In this document: positions 14,974-22,189 of the stretch, piece by piece
Numbering within the stretch: position 1 is the stretch's first letter
Layout of the letters: every line of letters starts with the position of its first letter
Position numbers and translations under genes: made by a program
The notes under the pieces: model-generated
Database searches by the model: none
What the model was told of the DNA's origin: nothing
What the model saw: the letters and a program-made list of their open reading frames with translations, nothing else
DNA from: Bifidobacterium pongonis
GTDB taxonomy: Bacteria; Actinomycetota; Actinomycetes; Actinomycetales; Bifidobacteriaceae
DNA: 34,027 nucleotides
NCBI RefSeq assembly: GCF_019331805.1
Contig: NZ_JAHBBE010000029.1
Span: 1-34,027 of the forward strand
Direction: 5' to 3'

Positions 14974-16950
14974 ATGTGGCGACGAAGACAAACAACACGG
15001 CAACCGGAACAGCGGCCAGACAAGCCGAAGCAGCCGAGGCGATCCGCCGCGCGGCAGGAACGGCGAGCGCAACGGACGGAGCGTCTGACGATGCTGGTCA
15101 TGCTGATGCCTATGGCGGGTCAGCTTATGCTAATCGCGATGATGGTGGCGTTCCGGCAGTGGATGTTCGCCGCGATGATGGTTCCTTCGATGCTGGGCTG
15201 TTTGGCTTCGTTGGCGTTGGCTCGTGTGCAGCGTGTCTCCGAGGGTTCCGCCGTGGGCGGGGTCGGGCAGGATTCCGCTTCCCGAATGGCGCTCTCCCCC
15301 GCTGCTTCGCCCGGCGACTCCTATGGTGTTTCGGGGTGTGGGAATGCGGATGATGTGGTCGCCTTGCAGCGTCTTGCGAGCGTGGATCTGGAGGCGTTGT
15401 TGGGTTTGCGGCGTGAGGTTGACCCGTTGCCGTGGCGGACCGTGGCCCGGCAGTGGCTGCTGCCGTTTTCGTTGGATGTGCCGGTCGGCATGGCGGAGCA
15501 TGATGCGGTGCGGCTTGATCTGAGCCGGCAGGGGCCGCATGCGCTGGTGGCGGGTACCACTGGTTCGGGCAAGTCCGTGCTGTTGCAAAGCTGGTGTCTG
15601 GCGATGGCGGTGCGTAATCCTCCCGACCGTGTGCAGTTCGTGTTCCTTGATTTCAAGGGCGGTACGGCGTTTCGGCCGCTTGAGCGTCTGCCGCATTGCG
15701 TGGGCAATGTCTGCGATCTGGATCTGCAGCATGCCGTGCGTGCGTTGCATGCGTTGGATGTCGAGTTGAAACGTAGGGAACGGCTGGTGGCCGAACAGCG
15801 TGCGCATGACGTTTCCGCGCTGCAATCGGCTCCGCCCCGGCTGGTGGTCGTCATCGACGAGTTCCATGCGTTGCGCGATCAGTTGCCCGACGTGGTGAAC
15901 CGTATCGTGCGCATCGCGTCGCTGGGCCGGTCGTTGGGCATGCATGTGATCGCGTGCACGCAGCATCCGGTCGGGCAGGTTTCCTCGGAAATGAAGGCGA
16001 ATATGACGTTGGGATTGTGTTTGCGCGTGCGGGATGCCCTGCAGTCGGTGGAGATTCTTGGTTCCGGCAGGGCCGCGAACATTCCGCCGTCGTTGCCGGG
16101 CGTGGTGTATTGCAATGACGGCGAAGGCGTGGAGGCGTGGCGTTGCGCCGCGGCGAAGGATATCGCGCGTATGGTCGACGCGGTGGTGCTGGCGGCGCGA
16201 TACCACGGCACGGTGCCGCCGCCCGCCTTGTTCTCCGCGCCGCTGCCCCGCACGGTGACCAGGCTGCCGGCGGTTCCGCCCTCCCGCGATACGTCTTGCG
16301 GTGTTCCCTTCGCCTTGGCCGATGATGGTGTGACGTTGCATACCGCCGTGATGCCGTTGGATCATGGCAATATCGGCGTGATCGGGCCGCAGGGCCGGGG
16401 CAAGACCGCGCTGCTCGCCCAGCTTGCCCGCCGACTGTGCGACGGCACCGTCGGTGCTGACAGTGCCGTCGGCGCGGTGGCGGTGCGGTGGACGCGGCGC
16501 GGCGCGATCGGCTACGAGACGCATACGATGCCGGAGTATGACTGCGTTCCCGATATGCCGGACGATATGCCGGACGACATGCCGGACATCACGCAGGGCG
16601 ATGCACGAGCCGAGCCGTCACGGCTCGTATGGCTGGTGGACGACGCCGACCCGCTGTTCGACCCCTTCTGCGCCGATCCGCTTGCAGCGAAATTGCGCGA
16701 GGCTCTGGCCGATCACACCATCATCGTCGTGTTCGCCGTGGAGTCCAGCCGCCACGTGCGCATTCCCGAGCAATGCGCCGTGCGCGTGGTGTTCCCCACC
16801 GCAGACAAGGCGACCGATCAGATGAACGGCATCCCGGGCGCACTATGGGATTCGTTCGACGTGGAAAGCCTGACGTTGCCGGGCCGCGCGGTGTTCATCG
16901 ACCGTGCTCGGGTGGTGCCGGTACAATGCTCCTTTGGAGACAGTTCGTGA
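14974..16950 (+). CDS. Orphan EccC/FtsK-SpoIIIE-like membrane ATPase
   Basis: This 658-residue protein has a basic N-tail, two close membrane helices (about 40-85), and then two P-loop ATPase domains. Domain 1 has Walker A GTTGSGKS (about 194-201), the FLDFKGGTAF signature and Walker B LVVVIDEF (about 290-297), close to EccC/EssC motor proteins of type VII secretion. Domain 2 has GPQGRGKT (about 471-478) and LVWLVDDAD (about 551-559), with a three-fold DMPD repeat between (526-538). EccC motors push WXG100 proteins across the membrane, whereas FtsK moves DNA; the DFKGG pattern favours EccC. No WXG100, EccB, EccD or mycosin gene is nearby. The start is uncertain: the ATG at 14974 fits a leaderless promoter, while a TTG at 14938 lies inside its -35 box. 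Confidence 0.75.
   Translation: MWRRRQTTRQPEQRPDKPKQPRRSAARQERRAQRTERLTMLVMLMPMAGQLMLIAMMVAFRQWMFAAMMVPSMLGCLASLALARVQRVSEGSAVGGVGQDSASRMALSPAASPGDSYGVSGCGNADDVVALQRLASVDLEALLGLRREVDPLPWRTVARQWLLPFSLDVPVGMAEHDAVRLDLSRQGPHALVAGTTGSGKSVLLQSWCLAMAVRNPPDRVQFVFLDFKGGTAFRPLERLPHCVGNVCDLDLQHAVRALHALDVELKRRERLVAEQRAHDVSALQSAPPRLVVVIDEFHALRDQLPDVVNRIVRIASLGRSLGMHVIACTQHPVGQVSSEMKANMTLGLCLRVRDALQSVEILGSGRAANIPPSLPGVVYCNDGEGVEAWRCAAAKDIARMVDAVVLAARYHGTVPPPALFSAPLPRTVTRLPAVPPSRDTSCGVPFALADDGVTLHTAVMPLDHGNIGVIGPQGRGKTALLAQLARRLCDGTVGADSAVGAVAVRWTRRGAIGYETHTMPEYDCVPDMPDDMPDDMPDITQGDARAEPSRLVWLVDDADPLFDPFCADPLAAKLREALADHTIIVVFAVESSRHVRIPEQCAVRVVFPTADKATDQMNGIPGALWDSFDVESLTLPGRAVFIDRARVVPVQCSFGDSS
16552..16587. 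repeat. 12-bp in-frame tandem repeat (3 copies)
   Basis: GATATGCCGGAC is repeated three times, the third copy with one base change, inside the EccC-like gene. It encodes Asp-Met-Pro-Asp repeats between the Walker A and B motifs of the second ATPase domain. Confidence 0.85.
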
Positions 16951-16979
16951 AACTTCGCCAATCTCTTCGAGAAAAACTC

Positions 16980-17008
16980 TTGAAAAACTTGGTGGAACGT
17001 GCTTATCT
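16980..17008 (+). promoter_or_regulatory. Promoter of whiB1
   Basis: TTGAAA (16980-16985), a 17-bp spacer and TTATCT (17003-17008) lie upstream of whiB1 and give a leader of about 35-40 nt. Confidence 0.5.
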
Positions 17009-17051
17009 GTTACTGGAAAGATTGTTTGGACACTCCATTTGGGAGGAAATA

Positions 17052-17330
17052 ATGAGCAGCGCTTTTGATTGGCGAGCCAAGGCTGCATGCCGCGACAAGG
17101 ATCCCGAGCTGTTCTTCCCCGTCGGCAACACCGGCGCTGCGTATCAGCAGATCGAAGAGGCCAAGGCCGTGTGCCGCACCTGCAAGGTGATCGACGCCTG
17201 CCTGAAGTGCGCACTCGACACGAACCAGGATTACGGCGTGTGGGGCGGCCTGAGCGAGGACGAACGTCGTCAGCTCAAGCGTAAGGCGATGCGCCTGCGC
17301 CGTTCGCAGGCCATGCAGATGCAGATCTGA
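17052..17330 (+). CDS. whiB1: WhiB1-type iron-sulfur transcription regulator
   Basis: This 92-residue protein closely follows mycobacterial WhiB1: it opens with a DWRAKAACRDKDPELFFPVG stretch, has cluster cysteines C13, C41, C44 and C50 plus an extra C53, then GVWGG (62-66), SEDERRQLKRK and a basic tail. WhiB1 carries an NO-sensitive [4Fe-4S] cluster, binds the primary sigma factor and is essential in mycobacteria. The ATG at 17052 has GGGAGG five bases upstream. It lies tail to tail with pdtaS, the same pairing as Rv3219/Rv3220c in Mycobacterium tuberculosis, which supports the assignment. Confidence 0.93.
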   Translation: MSSAFDWRAKAACRDKDPELFFPVGNTGAAYQQIEEAKAVCRTCKVIDACLKCALDTNQDYGVWGGLSEDERRQLKRKAMRLRRSQAMQMQI

Positions 17331-17376
17331 TATCTGCACACCAGAGACGTTCGGTTCCTGGTGCTCACCGAACAGG

Positions 17377-17408
17377 AAGGGGCGGAAAGCGATTGCTTTC
17401 CGCCCCTT
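17377..17408. terminator. Bidirectional terminator between whiB1 and pdtaS
   Basis: AAGGGGCGGAAAGC and GCTTTCCGCCCCTT form a perfect 14-bp stem with a GATT loop and a T-rich trailing edge, between the convergent stops at 17330 and 17440. Confidence 0.8.
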
Positions 17409-17439
17409 TCGTATGCCCGTTCGCGTTACTGCCCGCAGG

Positions 17440-18930
17440 TCACAGCTGGGACTGGGCCGCGCGAAGCGTCATATCCAGCACCACCCTGGTGCCGCCTTCG
17501 CGGCGGGCCTGCCAGTGCACGCTGCCGCCGAAATCGTTGGTCACGAAGGTGTTGATGATCTGCGTGCCCAGGCCGGAACCGGAGGAACGCGCCATGCCGC
17601 CATGCGCCTCGGAATCGAGGCCGACGCCGTCATCCTCCACCACGACGTTGAGGTTCGCGCCGGAACGTCCCACGGAAACCGTGATATGACCCTCCTCGCG
17701 GCCTTCGAAGCCATGCTCGACGCAGTTGGTGATGAGCTCGGTGAGCACCAGGGAGAGCGGCGTGGCGTCCTGCGCGGGCATCATGCCGAACTTGCCGAGG
17801 AAGCTGATGTCGATATGCTGGTCGCGCATGGTGGCCAGGTCGACCGCCATGCGCAGCAGCTTGGAGATCACCTTGTCGAAGTCGACGACCTCGTCGGCGG
17901 TCTGGCTCAGACCCTCGTGCACCATGGCGATGGTCTGCACGCGGCGCTGCGCCTCCTTCAGCTCGTTCTTCACCTCTTCGGACTTGGTCTTGCGGGCCTG
18001 CAGGCGCAGCAGCGCGGACACGGCCTGCAGGTTGTTCTTCACGCGGTGGTGGATCTCGGAGATCGTGGCATCCTTGGTCTGCAGTTCCTTCTCACGGCGG
18101 CGCAGCTCGGTCACGTCGCGGCACAGCACGATCGCGCCCATGCGGCCGTTCTCGTCGTACAGCGGCAGCGAGCGCAGCGAGACGGCGGAATGGTTGGTGC
18201 AGATTTCCGAGTCGACGGCGGCCTTGCCGCTGAGTACGAGCGGCAGCTGGTCGTCGACCGGGTCGTCGGTGTGCAGCAGGTTCACGCCGAGTTCGCTCAG
18301 GTAGTGGCCGCGCATGGTGGCGAGCAGGCCGATCCTGCGGAAGCAGCTGATGGCGTTCGGCGAGGCGTAGCGGACGATGCCGTCCACTGTGAGGATGATG
18401 AATCCGTCGGACATGCGGGCGATGTGGCGTTGGCTCATCACCGCGTCGGTGTATGGGAATTGGCCGCGCGGGATCATCTTGAACAGCTGCTTGCCGGAGT
18501 TGATGCTTTCGGTTTCGTAGCGGCCGTTCGATTCGCGCGTGGTCATGTTCGTCTCGCGCACCACGAGGCCCAGCGTCTTGCCGTGGGCGTGTACCGGGGC
18601 GTATACGGTGCAGACGTTGACCTTGCCGAAGTCGCGCATCACCGGGGAACGGTAGACGCCTTCGGATTCCATGGCCGCGTCGAGTTCCGCGGTCATCTCC
18701 TCGGGTACGATCTTGCCGACGATGTCGTCGGCGCGTAGGGTCACCATGGTGGACGGGCGGCACTGTTCGGCCACGACGTATTGTCCTTCACCGTTTTTGA
18801 TGAGCAACAGCAGGTCCGCGAAGCTGAGATCGGCGACCACCTGCCAGTCGGCTACCAAGTGGTGCAGCCATTCACGATCTCTGTCATCGAAGTCCGGACG
18901 CGTTGCGAGTATTTGAGAGAAATCGGCCAT
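17440..18930 (-). CDS. pdtaS: PdtaS-type cytosolic sensor histidine kinase
   Basis: This 496-residue soluble kinase has an N-terminal GAF-like sensor (about 1-150), a PAS domain (about 165-280), a HisKA_2 dimer/phosphoacceptor helix with HHRVKNNLQ (phospho-His H295) and a C-terminal HATPase_c with N402 in TELITN, EDDGVGL (432-438) and GSGLGTQI. HisKA_2 kinases usually signal to an ANTAR-domain RNA-binding regulator such as PdtaR, which is not in this window. In mycobacteria PdtaS senses nutrients, NO or copper. The ATG at 18930 has no ribosome binding site, but a TATTAT box ends six bases before it, so the mRNA is probably leaderless. It is convergent with whiB1, a conserved actinobacterial arrangement. 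Confidence 0.92.
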   Translation of the reverse strand: MADFSQILATRPDFDDRDREWLHHLVADWQVVADLSFADLLLLIKNGEGQYVVAEQCRPSTMVTLRADDIVGKIVPEEMTAELDAAMESEGVYRSPVMRDFGKVNVCTVYAPVHAHGKTLGLVVRETNMTTRESNGRYETESINSGKQLFKMIPRGQFPYTDAVMSQRHIARMSDGFIILTVDGIVRYASPNAISCFRRIGLLATMRGHYLSELGVNLLHTDDPVDDQLPLVLSGKAAVDSEICTNHSAVSLRSLPLYDENGRMGAIVLCRDVTELRRREKELQTKDATISEIHHRVKNNLQAVSALLRLQARKTKSEEVKNELKEAQRRVQTIAMVHEGLSQTADEVVDFDKVISKLLRMAVDLATMRDQHIDISFLGKFGMMPAQDATPLSLVLTELITNCVEHGFEGREEGHITVSVGRSGANLNVVVEDDGVGLDSEAHGGMARSSGSGLGTQIINTFVTNDFGGSVHWQARREGGTRVVLDMTLRAAQSQL

Positions 18931-18936
18931 GCGACA

Positions 18937-18964
18937 ATAATACGCACGCCTCGCGCGGTGACAC
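18937..18964 (-). promoter_or_regulatory. Leaderless promoter of pdtaS
   Basis: On the - strand GTGTCA (18959-18964), a 16-bp spacer and TATTAT (18937-18942) are followed by six bases and then the ATG. The expected start point is at the A of the start codon. Confidence 0.55.
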
Positions 18965-18985
18965 GAGGTTTTGACGTCATGTCAC

Positions 18986-19013
18986 TTGACTTTCCACTAA
19001 CCTACGGTATCGT
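18986..19013 (+). promoter_or_regulatory. Promoter of the hemolysin III gene
   Basis: TTGACT (18986-18991), a 16-bp spacer and TATCGT (19008-19013) lie about 38 bp before the ATG. The -10 box is inside the palindrome at 18998-19019. Confidence 0.45.
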
Positions 19014-19032
19014 AGGTTACGGTTGCGTAACC
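18998..19032 (+). promoter_or_regulatory. Overlapping palindromes over the hlyIII promoter, probable operator
   Basis: TAACCTACG and CGTAGGTTA form a perfect 9-bp inverted repeat around GTAT (18998-19019). Its right half also pairs with a second repeat, GGTTAC and GTAACC (19015-19032). The first covers the -10 box, as a TetR-type repressor site would. As RNA the two stems would be mutually exclusive, so attenuation is an alternative. Confidence 0.6.
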
Positions 19033-19050
19033 AACCTGAGAGGATCGACC

Positions 19051-19965
19051 ATGTCAGAACGCGAAGAGGCGGAAATCGCACGCAAACAGGCCGCCGTAAC
19101 GGACGCGCACGATCAGGCCATCAGATCGAAGGCAGACGGCGCACGCGCACGCGCACGGCTCAAGGCGGAGAAGATCCGTCTGAAGGCCGAGGCGAAGGCG
19201 ACGCACGTCATCGCCAAGGGCGAGATCAAGGCCGCCAAGATCGAAGGCATCGAAGTGCCGGAACTGGAAAAGAAGAACAAGAAGCCGCGCAAGATCCGCT
19301 ACGACGTGCACGGCAGACCGAAGCCCGCGATGCGCGGCTGGATCCACGCCGTGGCCGCCCCGCTCTCCCTCGCGGCCGGCATCGTGCTCATCTGCCTGGC
19401 CAAACAGCCCGGCCTCAAATGGGCGTGCGCCGTGTTCATGACCAGCTCCCTCATCCTCTTCACCAACTCCGCGGCCTACCATCTGGGCGATTGGAACCCG
19501 AAGGTCACCAACGTGCTGCGCCGCATCGACCATGTGAACATCTTCCTGCTGATCGCCGGCACCTACACGCCAGTGTCGTTCGCCCTGCAGCCGTTCTGGC
19601 GTAACCTGATCATCATCTCCATGTGGGCGTGCACCGCCATCGCCATCATCATCCACGTCATCTGGATCAACGCGCCGCGCTGGCTGTACACCCTGGTGTA
19701 CGTCATCTTCGGCATCTACGGCCTCGCCTACATGGCCCTGTTCTGGACCTCCCCCGTGGCCGGCCCTGCCGTGACGATCCTCATCATCGCGGGCGGCGTA
19801 TGCTACATCGCCGGCGCCATCGTCTACGCGCGCCGCAAGCCCGACCCGTGGCCGCGCGTGTTCGGCTTCCATGAGATCTTCCACTGCGGCACGGTCGCCG
19901 GGTACGCGTGTCATATGGTCGCGATTTACATGGTGATCGTGAACATGTGGACCATGGTCCCCTGA
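19051..19965 (+). CDS. Hemolysin III family (HlyIII/PAQR-like) membrane protein
   Basis: This 304-residue protein starts with about 90 highly charged residues (Lys, Arg, Glu and Ala) that look helical or coiled-coil, followed by seven membrane segments. HlyIII/PAQR hallmarks are SAAYH after TM2, RRIDHVNIFLLIAGTYTP, and FHEIFHCG...CHM near the end; the His residues and Asp form the family's metal site. Members are putative hydrolases or channels in lipid homeostasis, and the name hemolysin comes from a Bacillus member. The ATG at 19051 has GAGAGGA about six bases upstream. The promoter carries an operator-like palindrome. The long basic N-terminal extension is longer than in the usual roughly 210-residue members. 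Confidence 0.88.
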   Translation: MSEREEAEIARKQAAVTDAHDQAIRSKADGARARARLKAEKIRLKAEAKATHVIAKGEIKAAKIEGIEVPELEKKNKKPRKIRYDVHGRPKPAMRGWIHAVAAPLSLAAGIVLICLAKQPGLKWACAVFMTSSLILFTNSAAYHLGDWNPKVTNVLRRIDHVNIFLLIAGTYTPVSFALQPFWRNLIIISMWACTAIAIIIHVIWINAPRWLYTLVYVIFGIYGLAYMALFWTSPVAGPAVTILIIAGGVCYIAGAIVYARRKPDPWPRVFGFHEIFHCGTVAGYACHMVAIYMVIVNMWTMVP

Positions 19966-20008
19966 TTCGGCGCAGGCCGAACCGCGGCGGAACCGCATAC
20001 CTGTGCGC

Positions 20009-20057
20009 ATACGAGTGGAGGCGCCACCCCGGCAAAGGGTGGCGCCTCCACTCGTAT
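20009..20057. terminator. 21-bp perfect hairpin, bidirectional terminator
   Basis: Arms of 21 bp (20009-20029 and 20037-20057; left arm begins ATACGAGTGGAGG) pair perfectly around a 7-nt loop. It lies between the convergent hlyIII and greA genes. There is no T-run, so termination would depend on the very strong stem. Confidence 0.7.
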
Positions 20058-20129
20058 ATCCCACATCCGTTGGATCGGATCGCCCGTTTCAGCCGCCTCA
20101 TGCGACTTGGCGGGCGTTCACGCGCGGGT

Positions 20130-20612
20130 TCAGCTCAGCGGCTTGGAATCCTTGATGGTCACGGAGATCTCGCGGCCGTTGGGAGCCTGGTAGGTCACGG
20201 TGTCGCCGACCTTCGCGCCGTAGATCGCGGCGCCGATCGGGGACTCCGGGCTGATGATGGCCTGATCGGTGGCGATGGCGAGATCGTGCGATCCCAGCAC
20301 GAACACCTTCTCGCGGCCGTTCATGTCGAGCGTGACCAGGGAACCGTCGCCGACCTTGCCCGCGGGAGGCGCGGTGAGGATCTTGGCGTGGCGCAGTTTG
20401 AACGTCAGCTCCTCGATACGGCCCTGGTTGACGCGCTGGGCCTCGCGTGCGGCATGGTAGCCGCCGTTCTCGCTCAGATCGCCTTCGGCGCGTGCCGCGG
20501 AGACCTTGGCGATGATCTCGTCGCGGTACTCCCCCTCACGCCACTTCAGCTCCTCCTGCATCTTGTCGTAAGCCTCCTGCGTCAGCAGGAAAACCTGATC
20601 CTCTTGTGTCAT
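20130..20612 (-). CDS. greA: Transcription elongation factor GreA
   Basis: This 160-residue protein has the normal GreA length and layout: an N-terminal coiled coil with the tip motif ARAEGDLSENGGYHAAR (acidic D45 and E48, which enter the RNA polymerase channel and trigger RNA cleavage) and a C-terminal globular domain ending in GREISVTIKDSKPLS. It rescues backtracked polymerase. The ATG at 20612 has GAAGGAG five bases upstream. It follows the FKBP gene on the same strand, with a hairpin in between, so it is probably transcribed partly on its own. greA near hlyIII is also seen in mycobacteria. Confidence 0.96.
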   Translation of the reverse strand: MTQEDQVFLLTQEAYDKMQEELKWREGEYRDEIIAKVSAARAEGDLSENGGYHAAREAQRVNQGRIEELTFKLRHAKILTAPPAGKVGDGSLVTLDMNGREKVFVLGSHDLAIATDQAIISPESPIGAAIYGAKVGDTVTYQAPNGREISVTIKDSKPLS

Positions 20613-20636
20613 ATCGACTCCTTCATTGTTCGAAGA

Positions 20637-20665
20637 AAGCGTCGGTGCCCTAGCCGCCGACGCTT
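20637..20665 (-). terminator. Hairpin between the FKBP gene and greA
   Basis: AAGCGTCGG and CCGACGCTT form a 9-bp stem 28 nt after the FKBP stop; on the - strand it is followed by TCTTCG. It is likely a partial terminator, and the greA leader follows directly. Confidence 0.55.
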
Positions 20666-20692
20666 CCGATGTATGTCAGTGTTGAACGGTGA

Positions 20693-21100
20693 TCAGCGCG
20701 TGGAAATGATATCGACCACGAACACCAGAGTGTCGCCGCCGCCGATGCCGGCCTGCGGGACGCCACGGCTGCCATAGCCATACTCCGGCGGGATGGACAC
20801 CACGAGACGGGAACCGACGTTGTGGCCCGGCACCGTCTGATCCCAACCCTTGATGACCTGACCCACGCCGATGCCGAAGCTGGCCGGCTGATGACGGTCG
20901 AAGCTGGAGTCGAACGGCTCCTCCTTACCCCACACCACGCCGTGGTAGTTCACGGTGACGGTGTCGCCGCGGCGCACCATCGGGCCATCGCCTTCGATGA
21001 GCTCCACTGCCTTCAGACCCTTCGGGGCTTCCTCGGTGGGGAATTCAATCTGCGGACGGGCCCCGAACTCGCTGTTCACCTTGGGCATCTGATCTGCCAT
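20693..21100 (-). CDS. FKBP-type peptidyl-prolyl cis-trans isomerase
   Basis: This 135-residue cytoplasmic protein is a single FKBP domain: VTVNYHGVVW, FDSSFDR, IKGWDQTVPG and IPPEYGYGSRG are the conserved active-site strands and loops, and it ends in DTLVFVVDII. It catalyses prolyl isomerisation during protein folding. There is no signal peptide. The ATG at 21100 has AGGAGG nine bases upstream. A TAATCT -10-like box lies in the upstream region near 21135, with a poor -35, so a promoter there is only tentative. Confidence 0.95.
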   Translation of the reverse strand: MADQMPKVNSEFGARPQIEFPTEEAPKGLKAVELIEGDGPMVRRGDTVTVNYHGVVWGKEEPFDSSFDRHQPASFGIGVGQVIKGWDQTVPGHNVGSRLVVSIPPEYGYGSRGVPQAGIGGGDTLVFVVDIISTR

Positions 21101-21217
21101 GTCACAAAACCTCCTATTTGGGCAATGCGCTCTAGATTAGCACCATCGCACGCTTTTGGGCACTTCCACGGCGAAACCGCCGCATTCCGAACACTTCGCA
21201 CGGTCACGCCGGCATGG

Positions 21218-21247
21218 AAAAGCGGCCGGGCACAGGTGCCCAGCCGC
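21218..21247 (-). terminator. Terminator of the 190-residue membrane protein gene
   Basis: On the - strand GCGGC-T-GGGCA pairs with TGCCC-G-GCCGC (one wobble) and runs into TTTT. It lies about 36 nt past the stop codon. Confidence 0.7.
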
Positions 21248-21283
21248 CGAAGCGTATCAGTGTTCGCCTACACCTACCGGCAT

Positions 21284-21856
21284 CTACCGGTACAATGCGC
21301 CGAACATCATCACCATGGCGATCAGACCGAACACCGCGAGCACGATCTGCGCGGCCAGCAGCCCGAAGGCGAGCGGCTTTTTCACGCACAGCTTGGGGGC
21401 GAGAAGCTGACCCAGCATGAACGCCAGGAAACCGAACACCGCATAGTTCAACGCGACGGCCAGCACGCTGCCGTTGGACAGCACCACACCGTTGAGCGGT
21501 TGGCCGATCGAGTTCATCAGCGAAGTCATGACCAGCAGCCCCCACACGCCGTAACCGATGAAGCCGACGACGCCGTAGGCCAGCGCCCTGAACCGTTCCT
21601 TCATGCGCAGGGTGAAGGATTCGGCGCACCACAGCAGGGCGAATCCGACCACATACGTGAACGCGACGGCGACGAACAGCACCACGCACATCCACGGCAC
21701 CAGGGCGACGCTGCCGCCCAGCATCGACAGGTAGAAGCCGGAGCAGGAGATGGCGCCGATGGCCAGCACCGTGCCGATGATGATGGCCTGCGTCGGCATG
21801 ATCGGCAGCTCGCCGTTCGTGGTGGTCTTTTCTACGTCGCTCCTGTTGGACGGCAT
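21284..21856 (-). CDS. Small polytopic membrane protein, unknown function
   Basis: This is a 190-residue protein with a polar N-terminus of about 20 residues and four to five membrane segments (about 22-44, 50-72, 90-112, 132-152 and 162-186), ending GALYR. I do not recognise a family or catalytic motif. The ATG at 21856 has GAGGAG five bases upstream. It has its own T-tailed terminator and sits between a tRNA-Leu terminator and the FKBP gene, so it is probably a single-gene transcript. It may be restricted to bifidobacteria and relatives; no function is assigned. Confidence 0.8.
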   Translation of the reverse strand: MPSNRSDVEKTTTNGELPIMPTQAIIIGTVLAIGAISCSGFYLSMLGGSVALVPWMCVVLFVAVAFTYVVGFALLWCAESFTLRMKERFRALAYGVVGFIGYGVWGLLVMTSLMNSIGQPLNGVVLSNGSVLAVALNYAVFGFLAFMLGQLLAPKLCVKKPLAFGLLAAQIVLAVFGLIAMVMMFGALYR

Positions 21857-21985
21857 ATGCGCTCCTCACATCGTCTCGTGCATGCTGTGGAGCAGCTTAC
21901 CTGCCGTATGTTTCGCTTGTTTTGCCGTGCCCTGTGAGCGGGATGGCGTGAATGGAATGAACGGATCGCCGCGGATACGGAAAGA

Positions 21986-22003
21986 CCCGCCGTTTCCGGC
22001 GGG
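21986..22003 (-). terminator. Terminator of tRNA-Leu
   Basis: CCCGCCG and CGGCGGG pair around a 4-nt loop; on the - strand the stem is followed by TCTTTCC. It lies 32 nt downstream of the tRNA 3' end. Confidence 0.65.
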
Positions 22004-22034
22004 CCCGTTCGGCTGTCCGTTTCCGCGTCTTCGG

Positions 22035-22114
22035 TGCCTCCAGCGGGACTCGAACCCGCAAGCCGAAGCGACTGATTTTAAGTCAGCTGCGTATACCGAT
22101 TTCGCCATGGAGGC
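22035..22114 (-). tRNA. tRNA-Leu (anticodon TAA)
   Basis: A full cloverleaf can be drawn on the - strand: acceptor GCCTCCA/TGGAGGC with discriminator A; anticodon stem GCTGA/TCAGT with loop CTTAAAA, giving anticodon TAA (22078-22080); a long variable arm (TCGCTTCGGCTTGC region) typical of class II tRNAs; and a T arm GCGGG-TTCGAGT-CCCGC. CCA is not encoded. A TACAAT -10 box at 22170-22175, just past the ppx stop, may start its transcript. Confidence 0.95.
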
Positions 22115-22169
22115 AGGTTGGCCGGAACGCCGGAACCCCGTGCGGGGATCATGCTTCCTGCCAGCGCTT

Positions 22170-22175
22170 ATTGTA
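22170..22175 (-). promoter_or_regulatory. Candidate -10 box of tRNA-Leu
   Basis: TACAAT on the - strand lies about 56 nt before the mature tRNA 5' end. The -35 region is GC-rich and poor. A CGCCG/CGGCG hairpin at 22183-22198 overlaps the ppx stop just upstream. Confidence 0.35.
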
Positions 22176-22189
22176 TGCTAGCACGCCGT

